The notes: generated by a model from the letters alone, not told the origin. 64,000 nt of DNA from Thiomicrorhabdus sp. zzn3 (GCF_029767755.1 NZ_JARUQS010000001.1:682001-746000), one strand, 5' to 3'. Positions 52,677 through 62,582 are shown, numbered from the stretch's first letter. Program-made: numbers and translations.

Positions 52677-55025
52677 TTAGAATTTGAACCCTTTCAACAG
52701 ATTGCTTTTCAGGTCCTCTTCCAATTTTTTCTGGACTTCTTCTTTTTTCTCTTCGATTTTCTTTTCGACTTCTTGCTTGGCCTTAGCTTCAAGCAGTGAT
52801 TCAAGATCCAGTGAGACTTTAGGACCCGTCAGAGCCCCTTTAAGCTTGACCGGAATGGTCAATCCATTAAGTTCCGTGAGTTCTTCTCCACCTTGCCCTT
52901 TGTCACTGCCGACAATTTTGGCTTTGACCAGATAATCCAGATTTTCCTTGACCAAGTTAACCTGGCCGTCACCGGTAATGCGCATAAACGGGGCTTGAGC
53001 AAGCAGTTTACGGGTGTCGACGACACCGTTTTTGATATCCACTTCGGCCACCAGAGAGCTGAAGTCGGTTTTTAACTCTTCGGAAGAACCGGCGGCTTTT
53101 TCCCCGGCAATTTTGGCTTTGGCCTGACGAATCGACTGCGCCAGATTAAACCCTTTAATTGCGCCGTCTTTAAGGTTAACCGCCGCTTTACCGTTAAGGT
53201 TTTGTTTTAATAGTGAGAGTTTTTCTCCGGCAGAAGTGATATCGGCATTCACGGTTCCTTTTCCGCTTAAACGATCATTGCCGGTAAAGGCGATTAATAC
53301 ATCGCCAACCGGAACATTTTTGGCGTCGGTTTTAAAGGCATATTTGGCCATATCACCGCGTACGTCGAGTTTGGCTGATGCAGTAAGCTTGGTTTCAAAC
53401 ATGTCCATTTGCAGCGGGCTGAGTTGAATTAAGCCGTTTTTGCCTTCTACTTTGGCCACAATATTTTTTGGATTCAGTTTGTCATATATTACGCTACCCG
53501 CTTTGAAGGTTCCGTTGAGCGTGAGTTTTCTCAACGGCTCTTTAGGAATTTCAAAACGGATATCCTCGGCGGCGGGTTGTTTTTCAGCCTCTTTCTGTTC
53601 CTGCTTTGGAGGTAGATAGCGGCTAACATTGATTTTATCGAGTGCCAAATCAAACGCGATATTGGGTTGATCGAAGTTTTTCAAGGAAGCGGAACCTTTG
53701 AGTTCGCTGTCGTCCAGCTTGAATCGTATCTGAGTCAGTTTGGCGGATTGTTGAGCTGTATCCGCTTTAAACGCAAGATCGCCAGTGAAGGCGGTAAGCG
53801 TTTTTTGATCGGACATATTTTTCAGCGCCTCTTTTTCCATGCCCAGTTGTTTAAGCAGTGTTCTCAGGTTGGTTTGTGCAATGCTTAATTTACCGTCTAC
53901 AGAGGGCTTGTCCAAAAGTTTTTGAATATTGGCTTCGCCTGTGGCGGATACATTCAGGACTTGTAGCGTGAGTGCTTTTAACGCGGCGGTTTGTGCTTTT
54001 AAATCCAGCATCGGCTGAACTTCAAATTGCACTTGTCCTTGGCCGTTTGGCAATTGTGCTCCTTTGAGCTCGGCACTGAGTTGTAAAGGACCGGATTCAA
54101 AACGTTGGGCGGTGCCGTCGAATTTGGCGCCTTTAACGATGGCCAGCCCTTGAGCCGATTGGATAGCGAAGTCTTTTTGACTGGTAAATTCATAGGTCAG
54201 GTTTACGTCATTAAGGTGCATATCTTGGTTTTCAGTCAAGGTCAAGTTTGGTAATTTAAGTTCGGTATTCAACGTTTTTACCGGCAGGCTGTCCGAAGAG
54301 ACTAAGGTGGTTTGCACTAAGTTTTTTACTTCGATTTTTCCGCTCTCATTCAGTTTAATGTCCGCTTCCAGTTCGCTTTGGGTCTTAAGGTTCGGATTGG
54401 TGATTTCGGTATTGGCCTGAAGGGTCAAATGGAAAAATTCGCCCAAGGTAATGGCGCCACTGGTCAGATTGAACGGGGCGAGTTTGAAGGTCTGATCTGC
54501 TTGTTGATCCTGCCAGAAAATTTCACCGTTGCGAATATCCAAGCCACCGATATTCAGTGCGGCGAGTTTTTCCATTGGATCGCCTTCATGGCGTTCTTTT
54601 TCGTGTTTTTCTTTTTCAGTTTCAGCGCCACCGGTCAGGTCGTCCCAGTTGGAGTGACCGGTTTTGTCACGCTGAAGGTTTAGGCGGAAATCATGCAGGG
54701 TTAAAGTATCGACTTGAAGTTGTTTGCTGAGCAGAGGCAGAATCGCAACCCCGAGGTTGACCTCTTTCACGGCCACAAAAGGCGCATCGCCAAAACCAGG
54801 GGCATTGCTTAGTTGGGCATTTTGTAATTTCAATCCCAGGTGCGGGAAAATCGACAATTCCATTTCCCCGAGCCGCAGGTCGCGTCCGGTTTTCTCTTTC
54901 ACCACCTGGGTGATCTCGTCACGGTAGTCGTTAGGATCAACGGTAGCGATCACCACAGCAATGGCTGCGACCGTTAAGAGAATCAGCGCAACGACCCCCA
55001 TCACGATTTTTTTGATTAGGCTCAT
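52677..55025 (-). CDS. AsmA-family envelope protein
   Basis: 782 residues. An N-terminal membrane anchor (KKIVMGVVALILLTVAAIAVVIA) and DPNDYRDEITQVVKEKTGRDLRLGEMELSIFPHLGLKLQNAQLSNAPGF match AsmA. A long repetitive beta-rich periplasmic region follows, with NGKAAVNLKDGAIKGFNLAQSIRQAKAKI near the C-terminus, and a charged coiled-coil tail (EAKAKQEVEKKIEEKKEEVQ). AsmA-like proteins are proposed bridges for phospholipid transfer to the outer membrane. Confidence 0.9.
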   Translation of the reverse strand: MSLIKKIVMGVVALILLTVAAIAVVIATVDPNDYRDEITQVVKEKTGRDLRLGEMELSIFPHLGLKLQNAQLSNAPGFGDAPFVAVKEVNLGVAILPLLSKQLQVDTLTLHDFRLNLQRDKTGHSNWDDLTGGAETEKEKHEKERHEGDPMEKLAALNIGGLDIRNGEIFWQDQQADQTFKLAPFNLTSGAITLGEFFHLTLQANTEITNPNLKTQSELEADIKLNESGKIEVKNLVQTTLVSSDSLPVKTLNTELKLPNLTLTENQDMHLNDVNLTYEFTSQKDFAIQSAQGLAIVKGAKFDGTAQRFESGPLQLSAELKGAQLPNGQGQVQFEVQPMLDLKAQTAALKALTLQVLNVSATGEANIQKLLDKPSVDGKLSIAQTNLRTLLKQLGMEKEALKNMSDQKTLTAFTGDLAFKADTAQQSAKLTQIRFKLDDSELKGSASLKNFDQPNIAFDLALDKINVSRYLPPKQEQKEAEKQPAAEDIRFEIPKEPLRKLTLNGTFKAGSVIYDKLNPKNIVAKVEGKNGLIQLSPLQMDMFETKLTASAKLDVRGDMAKYAFKTDAKNVPVGDVLIAFTGNDRLSGKGTVNADITSAGEKLSLLKQNLNGKAAVNLKDGAIKGFNLAQSIRQAKAKIAGEKAAGSSEELKTDFSSLVAEVDIKNGVVDTRKLLAQAPFMRITGDGQVNLVKENLDYLVKAKIVGSDKGQGGEELTELNGLTIPVKLKGALTGPKVSLDLESLLEAKAKQEVEKKIEEKKEEVQKKLEEDLKSNLLKGFKF

Positions 55026-55099
55026 GGTCGGACTCCTGCAAACTTTTTTGATTAACGTTTAAAAACCTGTCATTGTCGGCGATGTGCCCGCTGTTTTCC

Positions 55100-55111
55100 A
55101 ACAGGCCTGTT
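55100..55111. repeat. AACAGGCCTGTT palindrome
   Basis: A 12-bp perfect palindrome with core at 55102-55109, upstream of asmA and downstream of the DUF2238 gene. The left half can also pair with the preceding CTGTT across TTCC to form a short hairpin. Confidence 0.75.
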
Positions 55112-55244
55112 CAGATGAGGTTCGAATTCTCTCTCATCACTGCATTAAAAGCCATTTGTGCGATGGGATCGAGACCCTCTCTTGCTTCAATTTAAACACA
55201 AAACGCCACGGAGTGAAACGGCCATTCTATGAAAGAGCGGGAGG

Positions 55245-55880
55245 TTAGTTAGAAGGGGGAAGAGCGGCAAGTTGACGATTGTGGAGTCGGCTTAAAAAGA
55301 GCAAGGCAAAAATGGCGCCGCTCAGTGCCCAAAACATATCCGACTGGGTATCCCACTCATACCCTTGAGTGCCTAGAAATGCTTCGGCGGCCTCTTCGGA
55401 AAGTAACGCGGCCGCCCATTCAAGCAATTCATAGGTGGCGCTGACGGCCAGTACAAAGCAGAGGATAAAGAAAGCCTGCCAGGCTTCGCCGCGGATGACC
55501 TGGAGGCGAATGATAATTTCTCGGGCAACGATCGCAGGCACAACTCCTTGGGCAAAATGCCCCAATTTATCATAGTCATTGCGTGCGGTCCCCAGCCAGT
55601 GTTGCAGTTCGGTAAACAGCGGGACTTCAGCATAGGTGTAATGGGCACCGACAAACAGAATCAAACAGTGGAACAGAATCAATTGGTAAGTCAGTGGTGT
55701 GAGTTGAAACTGACGATAGGTGGCGGCCAGCAGCAGGGCTGCAATCAGCGCGGGGGTGGCCTCCAATACCCAAGTTAATCCGTCTTTGGGAGCTATGATT
55801 GACCAAATCAGTACCGTGCTGTAAATGGCTATCCATAAGAGGATGGATAGCGGTTTAGGGGAGTGTGCTGTCGCCACCAT
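55245..55880 (-). CDS. DUF2238 (YjdF-like) membrane protein
   Basis: 211 residues with about six membrane segments. The family signature is clear: FVGAHYTYAEVPLF, YDKLGHFAQGVVPAIVAREI, ATYELLEWAAALL and GTQGYEWDTQSDMFWALSGAI. The function is unknown. Its start overlaps the APC permease stop by one nucleotide. Confidence 0.88.
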   Translation of the reverse strand: MVATAHSPKPLSILLWIAIYSTVLIWSIIAPKDGLTWVLEATPALIAALLLAATYRQFQLTPLTYQLILFHCLILFVGAHYTYAEVPLFTELQHWLGTARNDYDKLGHFAQGVVPAIVAREIIIRLQVIRGEAWQAFFILCFVLAVSATYELLEWAAALLSEEAAEAFLGTQGYEWDTQSDMFWALSGAIFALLFLSRLHNRQLAALPPSN

Positions 55881-57100
55881 TAAGAGGCTCCTACGAATTG
55901 AAACAGTTTAAACAACACCAAGGCTCCGCTGATTACAAACCCCATGAGCGGTACCCAACGAGGAACACTGAAGTTGCCATAAGGAGCAGGTTGGTGTTTT
56001 TTGACTCGCCATAATGCGAGATTGACCAGCGTGAACACACTTAGCATGATGATTGAAGTGGCTTCGGCTAAGGTTGGCAGGTCGCCAATCAATGCCAGCG
56101 TCAACACGATTAACCCCGCTAAGCCCGTGGCATGCAGTGGAGTATGGCTCTTAGGGTGAACCGTGCTGAGTATACTAGGAAGCAGTCCACGGCAGCTTAA
56201 ACCGTAAAGCACCCGCGACGCCATAATGACTTGAATCAACGCCCCGTTAATAATCGCAAACATCCCAATCAGGCTGATGATGGTCGCGGGTTGGCCCGTG
56301 TGATGTTCATAGAGGAGTGCCAAGGGAGCGTCGCTCTGAGAGAGCGTCTCGGGCGTAAAGGAGAGCAGGGCGAGAAGCATGATGCTGATGTAGAGAACAG
56401 CGGTGATTGCAAGCGTCAAGAGAATCGCCATTGGCAGAGTGCGGCGGACGTTTTTGATCTCCTCGGCCACATCAACCATATCTTCAAAGCCGATAAAGGC
56501 AAAAAAAGCGAGCAACACGCCAGCATAGATTAGAGATAAGCTATCCAGTGACAGGCTCGGTGCCAGGTGTGTACCGAGTTCTGGGAGTTGACTAAGACTG
56601 GGGGAGCTTACCCCAATGACTAAAACCAGTCCGCCGACTTCGATCAGCGTGATCAGACTGGCAATGAATACGGATTGAGCGATTCCCCAGGCGGCTAAAC
56701 CGACAATGATCGCCACCAGCAGGAAAATGGTGACAAAGGGTTGCAGCTCGATAAATTGGGCTAAATAACCGATAAAACCGTTCATTAAGGCGGCGGCAGA
56801 GACCAATCCGGCGAGTACCACCAAGAGTCCGACGCCGGTGGAGAGGGCATCCGAATTGAACCCTTGTTTGACATAGAGTGCCGCGCCCGCCGCTTGTGGA
56901 AATCTTCCGGAAAATTCCGCAAACGACATGGCGGTCATGCCTGCGAGCAAGGCGGCGAAAAGAAAAGCGGTTGGGGCTAGGTAACTGGAAACTGCGGCCA
57001 GCTCTCCAATGAGTGCATAGATGCCTGCGCCGATGGTGGTGCCGAGACCGTAAAGCACCATTTGCGGCAGGGATAGGGTACGGTTGAGCTGACTCTGCAT
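55880..57100 (-). CDS. APC-superfamily amino acid permease
   Basis: 406 residues with about 12 membrane helices, somewhat short for the family. The conserved N-terminal GLGTTIGAGIYALIGELAAVSSYLAPTAFL contains the substrate-binding unwound helix 1, and AFFAFIGFEDMVDVAEEIKN is typical of helix 6. Substrate specificity cannot be read from sequence. It is translationally coupled to the DUF2238 gene downstream. Confidence 0.87.
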   Translation of the reverse strand: MQSQLNRTLSLPQMVLYGLGTTIGAGIYALIGELAAVSSYLAPTAFLFAALLAGMTAMSFAEFSGRFPQAAGAALYVKQGFNSDALSTGVGLLVVLAGLVSAAALMNGFIGYLAQFIELQPFVTIFLLVAIIVGLAAWGIAQSVFIASLITLIEVGGLVLVIGVSSPSLSQLPELGTHLAPSLSLDSLSLIYAGVLLAFFAFIGFEDMVDVAEEIKNVRRTLPMAILLTLAITAVLYISIMLLALLSFTPETLSQSDAPLALLYEHHTGQPATIISLIGMFAIINGALIQVIMASRVLYGLSCRGLLPSILSTVHPKSHTPLHATGLAGLIVLTLALIGDLPTLAEATSIIMLSVFTLVNLALWRVKKHQPAPYGNFSVPRWVPLMGFVISGALVLFKLFQFVGAS

Positions 57101-57124
57101 TTTTATACTAAGAAACCAGTAGCA

Positions 57125-57337
57125 CTATTTGTATTTTTGTTTACAACGCGCTACGGCTGTCCAGTAGGCGCTGTTCTTTTTAGGGTCGTCTTGGGTACTG
57201 TCCCATAAACCGCTTTGGCGATCAATGCAGGCTTCTAGTTCGGGGTTGCCGCACGCACTGAGAAGAACGGAAAATGAAAGCATAAAGAATAACTTGTGCG
57301 TTTTGCGGATGATAAGTTGGCACTGATGCTTAGACAT
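57125..57337 (-). CDS. small lipoprotein of unknown function
   Basis: 70 residues from ATG 57337, which has GGAG upstream. The lipobox LSAC ends a short signal peptide (LFFMLSFSVLLSAC). The mature peptide, about 42 residues, contains two more cysteines (LEACIDRQSGLWDSTQDDPKKNSAYWTAVARCKQKYK), possibly a disulfide. An in-frame extension to 57484 has no signal character. It lies 24 nt downstream... on the minus strand side of the permease start. Confidence 0.7.
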   Translation of the reverse strand: MSKHQCQLIIRKTHKLFFMLSFSVLLSACGNPELEACIDRQSGLWDSTQDDPKKNSAYWTAVARCKQKYK

Positions 57338-57761
57338 TGAAGTACTCCGTTGCTCTTGTTTGCACGTTCGTTTAACGACTGTTGAACTTGAATGCGATAA
57401 ATAACTTATAAAATTAGTAAAAGCGTAACTCAATCTCTTCCATCCTGTCATAAAATTTATTTTATACCCCCTTAATCCATTCATTTTTCCATGGGGACCT
57501 TGGGAGAGGCGGCAAAACGGGGCGAAAACTGAACAGGCCTGGTCCTTTTTTGTTTTGTGATGACGTTATCGGCGAAGATTCGAGAAAAGCAACTCAGATA
57601 ATAAGCCGTTTACCCCTTAAATAGGTTAAGTTGGTTTGGTGATAACGGTATGAGCTTGCATCGCGGCGGGGTTTGCGTAAGATAGCAAGCTGTTTGCATT
57701 TGGTTGTTTTTTAATAAAAAAGCCTTTTTTGTTTCTCTGCAGTGACTGACGGGAGCCTGAT
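57338..57761. other. 424-bp divergent intergenic region
   Basis: This gap separates the minus-strand lipoprotein gene from dgt on the plus strand. It contains one CAGGCCTG at 57534-57541 followed by GTCCTTTTTTG, and A/T tracts near 57706-57730. I see no RNA gene, no clear operator and no convincing open frame. Confidence 0.5.
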
Positions 57762-59138
57762 ATGGAATACCTGCACCATCCGATCTGGACGCAACGCTAT
57801 ACTGATTTTTTAAATGGACAAGATTCCAGACCGGCACGCATTGTCTACCAACGTGATCGTGCGCGTGTCATTCATTCGGCCTCGTTCAGACGTTTGCAAG
57901 CCAAAACCCAGATTTTTGGTCTTAGCGAATCGGACTTTTATCGCACTCGTCTGACGCACTCCATGGAGGTGGCCCAGATCGGTTCCGGACTGGTGGAGCA
58001 GTTGATGACTGTTGGGTTGGCAAATGATCTTAACGGCGGCAAAGAGGCCGATTACCTGCCGTGGCTGCCTTCAGTCTATTTGATTGAAGCGATCTGCCTG
58101 GCTCATGATTTGGGGCATCCGCCTTTCGGACATGGCGGTGAGGTGGCGTTGAATTACATGATGCGCCACTACGGTGGCTTTGAGGGCAATGCGCAGACCC
58201 TAAGAATTTTGGCTCGCTTGGGTGAGTATACCCCGGTCAATGGGTTGGATCTGTCACGTCGAACCACCTTGGGGGTGATGAAGTACCCGGCACTTTACAA
58301 TGAAATGATTGCCACGAATGAAAACTATCAACGTCAGTTGGCGGAGCCGGAAGTCACCGATTTTAGAACCTTGCAAATGGACCGCTGGTCGCCGCCTAAA
58401 GGCTTGTATCAAGAGGAAAAGGCGGTCTTTGATTGGGTGTTGGCACCGTTTTCTGAATCGGATCGCCAGCAGTTTACCGAGCTTGCACCATGTGATGGCA
58501 GTTGCCATGACCGTACCAAGTACAAGGCATTGGATACGACGATTATGGAGTTGGCAGATGACATTGCTTACGGCATTCACGACCTGGAGGATGCGGTGGC
58601 GATGAAGATGGTTTCGCGCGACCGATGGCAGGCCGAGGTTATGGAAAACCCGGTGTTCAAGCATTATGCGTTGTGGGGCGACGAAATGACAGAACGCCTG
58701 TTCAGTGACTCTTCGCGCGCACGTAAACACGCCATCAGCAAGATGGTGGGCATTATGGTGGAAAGCATCTATATGGCGGAGAATAGCCGTTTCGAACACC
58801 CGTTATTGCGTTATCAGGCAAAATTAGCGGAAGGCGAAGCGGCGGTGTTGGATCTGTTGAAGGCGTTCGTGTTTAAAAACGTTATCACCATTGCCGAGGT
58901 CAAAGGAATGGAGTACAAGGGGCAGCAGATTGTACTCGACCTGTTTAAATCGCTACGGGCCAACCCCCATACCTTGCTGCCGGCGAGCTCTTACGCCAAA
59001 TACCAAGCGGCTGAAGGAGATCAGGCCCAACAGAGGGTGATTTGCGATTATATCGCCGGTATGACCAATACTTATGCGTCGCGCCTGTACGCCAAACTGT
59101 TCTTGCCAGCGCAAGGTTCGGTATTCGACATGCTTTAA
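57762..59138 (+). CDS. dgt: dGTP triphosphohydrolase-like HD-domain protein
   Basis: 458 residues. dNTPase of the HD superfamily: YQRDRARVIHSASFRRLQAKTQIFGLSESDFYRTRLTHSMEVAQI supplies H66, and ICLAHDLGHPPFGHGGEVALN supplies H115 and D116 of the metal site. It releases triphosphate from dGTP and helps control nucleotide pools. ATG 57762 follows GGGAG. It converges with queG. Confidence 0.93.
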   Translation: MEYLHHPIWTQRYTDFLNGQDSRPARIVYQRDRARVIHSASFRRLQAKTQIFGLSESDFYRTRLTHSMEVAQIGSGLVEQLMTVGLANDLNGGKEADYLPWLPSVYLIEAICLAHDLGHPPFGHGGEVALNYMMRHYGGFEGNAQTLRILARLGEYTPVNGLDLSRRTTLGVMKYPALYNEMIATNENYQRQLAEPEVTDFRTLQMDRWSPPKGLYQEEKAVFDWVLAPFSESDRQQFTELAPCDGSCHDRTKYKALDTTIMELADDIAYGIHDLEDAVAMKMVSRDRWQAEVMENPVFKHYALWGDEMTERLFSDSSRARKHAISKMVGIMVESIYMAENSRFEHPLLRYQAKLAEGEAAVLDLLKAFVFKNVITIAEVKGMEYKGQQIVLDLFKSLRANPHTLLPASSYAKYQAAEGDQAQQRVICDYIAGMTNTYASRLYAKLFLPAQGSVFDML

Positions 59139-59169
59139 AAACGGCTGAGCGTGTTATTGGCCGTTTTTA
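59138..59169. terminator. bidirectional terminator between dgt and queG
   Basis: AAAAACGGC (59138-59146) pairs with GCCGTTTTT (59161-59169). The A-tract before and T-tract after the GC core serve both strands. The loop contains the queG stop codon. Confidence 0.75.
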
Positions 59170-60434
59170 GATTGAGATGATTTGGGTAGATAGTATTTCG
59201 GCGCTTTAAACGGCTTTGGAGCGGAGGCGGTTTTTTGTTTCTGCCCCTCCTGCTTATCAGAACTGTCGGGAATTGGATTGACTCTGTTTTGGCTATTTTC
59301 TAGCCGCTCTCTTAGAGTATTTTGTGCCCAAACGATATGTTCGTCGACCAATTCATTGATCTGTCCGATTTCCTGCTGAAGTGCGTGTAAAACCTTGGTT
59401 AACAGGCTGACTTCTCCGTGAATATTCCCCAGTGCGATGGCCAGATTGCGTTTCCATTGCGCATAACCAATTCGGCGGATCGGAGAGCCGGCAAACTTCT
59501 GCGAAAAATCGCTTTCTTGCCATTGCCACAGTGTCAGCAGATCCAAACGGTCAAGTTCGTGGCGCGGTTTAAAATCAGCCTCTTGGGTCGGACGGGTGAA
59601 TTTATTCCACGGGCAGACCAATTGACAGTCGTCGCAGCCGTAAATGCGGTTGCCAATCCGGCTGCGAAATTCAAGCGGAATCGACCCTGAGTATTCAATG
59701 GTCAGATAGGAAATGCAACGGCGTGCATCCACCAAGCCATTATCCAGAATCGCTTGTGTGGGGCATTCCTGAATACAGGCCGTACAAGGGCCGCATCCCT
59801 GTTTATCAAAAGGTGGGTCTGCCGGGAGCGGCAGATTGGTATAGAGTTCGCCGAGAAAAAACCACGAACCGGCACGTGGGTGAATTAACAGGCTGTTTTT
59901 ACCAATAAATCCCAAGCCGGCCTGTTCGGCAATTGGACGCTCCAGGACCGGCGCGCTGTCGCAAAACGCCCGATAAACAAAGCCGTCGATCTGTTGTGCG
60001 ATTTTTTGTGCCAACTGCTGTAAGCGCTTGCGCATCAGTTTGTGGTAGTCACGCCCCAGCGCATAGCGGGAAACGTAGGCCTGTTCAGATTGGTGTAATT
60101 GCTGTAGAGGAGAGCATGCATTCAGGTCGAGATAGTTCAAGCGAACGCTGATAATCGACGTGGTTCCGGGTACCAGCTCCGCGGGGCGGGTGCGTTTGCT
60201 GCCATGGGCGGCCATATACGCCATTTCGCCATGAAAGTTGTCACCTATCCAGTTAAAATAATCGGCTTCGTAATGCGAAAGATTGGTGTGGGTAATGCCG
60301 ATGTCGGCAAATCCGAGCTGTTCTCCCCATTGCTTGATCTGTTCACCAAAGTGAGCGGGCAGACGAGGGATGGCAGGGGCGGTTGCATCAGTCAATTTAA
60401 CGTCAGCCGTTTGAAAGGGATCGGAAGCTTGCAT
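59154..60434 (-). CDS. queG: epoxyqueuosine reductase
   Basis: 426 residues. The last step of queuosine synthesis in tRNA, using cobalamin and two 4Fe-4S clusters. The catalytic Asp159 lies in FCDSAPVLERPIAEQAGLGFIGKNSLLI; cluster cysteines are C214, C217, C220, C224 and C240, C267, C270, C274. A polar C-terminal extension of about 60 residues ending KAPKYYLPKSSQSKNGQ exceeds the usual length. Its start codon is one nucleotide from the divergent tsaE start. Confidence 0.95.
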   Translation of the reverse strand: MQASDPFQTADVKLTDATAPAIPRLPAHFGEQIKQWGEQLGFADIGITHTNLSHYEADYFNWIGDNFHGEMAYMAAHGSKRTRPAELVPGTTSIISVRLNYLDLNACSPLQQLHQSEQAYVSRYALGRDYHKLMRKRLQQLAQKIAQQIDGFVYRAFCDSAPVLERPIAEQAGLGFIGKNSLLIHPRAGSWFFLGELYTNLPLPADPPFDKQGCGPCTACIQECPTQAILDNGLVDARRCISYLTIEYSGSIPLEFRSRIGNRIYGCDDCQLVCPWNKFTRPTQEADFKPRHELDRLDLLTLWQWQESDFSQKFAGSPIRRIGYAQWKRNLAIALGNIHGEVSLLTKVLHALQQEIGQINELVDEHIVWAQNTLRERLENSQNRVNPIPDSSDKQEGQKQKTASAPKPFKAPKYYLPKSSQSKNGQ

Positions 60435-60435
60435 A

Positions 60436-60939
60436 ATGACAAATTCTAAGACAGTTTGTGAAAAACGGGAACTCTTTTTAAGTGATGAGGCCGAGACCGC
60501 GGCGTTTGCACAGCAATTGGCGAGGGCATGTGAGGCGCTGGAAAGCTACCAAAACGGCCTGATGATCTATTTAAAAGGGGATTTGGGCGCTGGAAAATCC
60601 TTCCTTTCCAGAGTCTTTATTCAGCATTTTTTACCTGGCCAAAAAGTCAAAAGTCCGACGTATACTATCGTTGAAAGTTATAAATATTATAAATTTTCAA
60701 TACATCATCTTGATTTATATAGACTTTGCGATCCCGAAGAGTTAGAGTACTTAGCTGTTAGGGATCTTTTATCAGGCAACTATGTCGCTTTGGTAGAGTG
60801 GCCGCAAAAAGCAGAGGGGGTTTTACCCAATGCGGATTTGGAGCTGAATCTAAGCCACGAAACGCCCGGTAGAAGGCTCTTGATGCGTGCTTACAGCGAA
60901 GCGGGCAAAGCGCTTTTGGAGGCTTTGACGGAACAATGA
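60436..60939 (+). CDS. tsaE: tRNA threonylcarbamoyladenosine synthesis ATPase TsaE
   Basis: 167 residues. Walker A GDLGAGKS at 48-55, then VKSPTYTIVESYK, HHLDLYRLCDPEELEYLAVRD and VALVEWPQKAEGVLP are all diagnostic. TsaE drives the t6A reaction with TsaB and TsaD. ATG 60436 uses GGAAG located inside queG. It is followed by amiC, as in many gammaproteobacteria. Confidence 0.95.
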   Translation: MTNSKTVCEKRELFLSDEAETAAFAQQLARACEALESYQNGLMIYLKGDLGAGKSFLSRVFIQHFLPGQKVKSPTYTIVESYKYYKFSIHHLDLYRLCDPEELEYLAVRDLLSGNYVALVEWPQKAEGVLPNADLELNLSHETPGRRLLMRAYSEAGKALLEALTEQ

Positions 60940-61025
60940 CGTTTTTCTGACGCTTTTTTGGCACGTTGTTTGTTTAAACCTGGGTAAACAAAAAACAACT
61001 TAAAAAATAACTTGAGAGATAGGTC

Positions 61026-62516
61026 ATGAAATCACTCAGTTTTGCCAGAAAAATGATTACCACTATTCTTGCACTGACGCTGCTGAGCTACAGTGCGCTT
61101 GCTTTGTCTAAAGCGGATTTGGTTAATTTGCGTGTCGGTCAGAAAGTCGATAAAACCCGAGTCGTCTTTGATATTAAGCAGAACCATAACTTCAAAGTTT
61201 ATAAGCTAAATAATCCTTCTCGGGTTGTGGTGGACTTCTTTAAAACCGATAACCACCTGGATTTCAAAAATAAGTATTTCAAAGATTCCCGTCTGTACCG
61301 CGTCCGCGTTTCAGATTCTGCCAAACGGTTACAAGTCGTATTAGATCTGCATAAAAACTTTGATTATGAGTTTTTTACTTTGGGCAAAAATCGCCAAGGG
61401 GCGGAGCGTTTGGTGATTGATTTGACGCAACCGGTTGGTGCCAATGCCGGTAAGCCTGCTAGAACAAAAACAGCCAGTGTTAAAAGGAACAAGCCGCAGG
61501 GACAAATTGTGGCCAAGACGGCAACAAAAGCAAAACCGTTAATTGATCAATCGGTAAAAAAATCGAATTTAAGCCGAGAGATTGAAGGCAACTCGGCGAC
61601 GCAAGCCTTGTTGAATCGTGACAGTGCCGTGTTGGTTAAGAAGCAGGAATTGATCGTGGCGATTGATGCCGGACACGGCGGTAAGGATGTTGGCGCTGTA
61701 GGCCCTAATCGCGTTTATGAAAAAGTAGCGACTCTGCAAATGGCAAAAGAGTTGAAACGCTTGATTGATCAGCAGCCCGGTATGAGTGCGGTGCTGACTC
61801 GTGATCGCGATGTGTTTATTCCCTTGCATGAACGGGTCAAAATTGCCAAAAAACACAACGCCGATATTTTTATCTCCGTCCACGCGGATGCGTTTCATGA
61901 CCACTCGGTAAGAGGAGGCTCGGTGTATGTCCTTTCGAAAGGCGGAGCCAGCAGTGTGATGGCTCGTCTGTTGGCGAAAAGTGAAAATGCCTCTCTGCAA
62001 GATATTCCGTTACAGGGCCGTGATCGTGATGTGGCGTTTGCTTTGAGCGACTTGACTCGTGAAGCGAATATTCGTGCAAGCCGCAAGCTGGCGAGCAGCG
62101 TGATCAAAGAAATGCAGAAGTCCGTTAAGATGCACAAGCATACAGTTCAATCGGCCGAGTTTGCGGTGCTTAAATCGATCGATATGCCGTCGCTGTTGGT
62201 TGAAACCGCTTTTATTTCCAATCCGCATGAAGCGCGTAGGCTGATGGATCCAAGTTTCCAGACCAAAATGGCGAGTGCGATTGTGCGTGGTTTAAACCGT
62301 TTTGTTGAGCACAATGGTGAAAAACCACGTTGGGGTGAAACGTTGTATGTGCACTATAAAGTCCAGCCTGGCGATACGCTTTCTGAAATTGCCAGCAACT
62401 ACAATATCTCTACTTCGACTCTGAAAAAGCTGAACCGCATTAAAAATGCAAACCAGCTTTATGTCGGAAAAGTGGTTAAAATCCCACTGTCCGAACAGGT
62501 GGTGGCCGGCCTTTAA
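61026..62516 (+). CDS. amiC: N-acetylmuramoyl-L-alanine amidase with AMIN and LysM domains
   Basis: 496 residues with a signal peptide. In order: an AMIN domain (about 28-135), a linker rich in Lys/Ala, an Amidase_3 domain starting at IVAIDAGHGGKDVGAVG with zinc ligand H217 and further zinc ligands in FISVHADAF and VETAFISNP, and a C-terminal LysM (YKVQPGDTLSEIASNYNISTSTLKKLNRIKN). It cleaves septal peptidoglycan between daughter cells. The presence of LysM is more like AmiB than classical AmiC. Confidence 0.94.
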   Translation: MKSLSFARKMITTILALTLLSYSALALSKADLVNLRVGQKVDKTRVVFDIKQNHNFKVYKLNNPSRVVVDFFKTDNHLDFKNKYFKDSRLYRVRVSDSAKRLQVVLDLHKNFDYEFFTLGKNRQGAERLVIDLTQPVGANAGKPARTKTASVKRNKPQGQIVAKTATKAKPLIDQSVKKSNLSREIEGNSATQALLNRDSAVLVKKQELIVAIDAGHGGKDVGAVGPNRVYEKVATLQMAKELKRLIDQQPGMSAVLTRDRDVFIPLHERVKIAKKHNADIFISVHADAFHDHSVRGGSVYVLSKGGASSVMARLLAKSENASLQDIPLQGRDRDVAFALSDLTREANIRASRKLASSVIKEMQKSVKMHKHTVQSAEFAVLKSIDMPSLLVETAFISNPHEARRLMDPSFQTKMASAIVRGLNRFVEHNGEKPRWGETLYVHYKVQPGDTLSEIASNYNISTSTLKKLNRIKNANQLYVGKVVKIPLSEQVVAGL

Positions 62517-62530
62517 TCGAGTATTTATTT

Positions 62531-62582
62531 TAGGTTTGCACTCTGGCTTGTGTGAATTGATTAATCAGACGTGCAAAACCTA
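62531..62582. repeat. inverted repeat between amiC and the folate cyclo-ligase
   Basis: TAGGTTTGCACTCTGG (62531-62546) and CAGACGTGCAAAACCTA (62566-62582) are inverted copies with two single-base bulges. They lie between convergent genes, where a terminator would be expected, but no strong T-run follows. Confidence 0.5.

Noticed and set aside
51829-55025. SDR and AsmA as a metabolic gene cluster
   Set aside because: The two are merely adjacent on one strand; nothing in their motifs links the functions.
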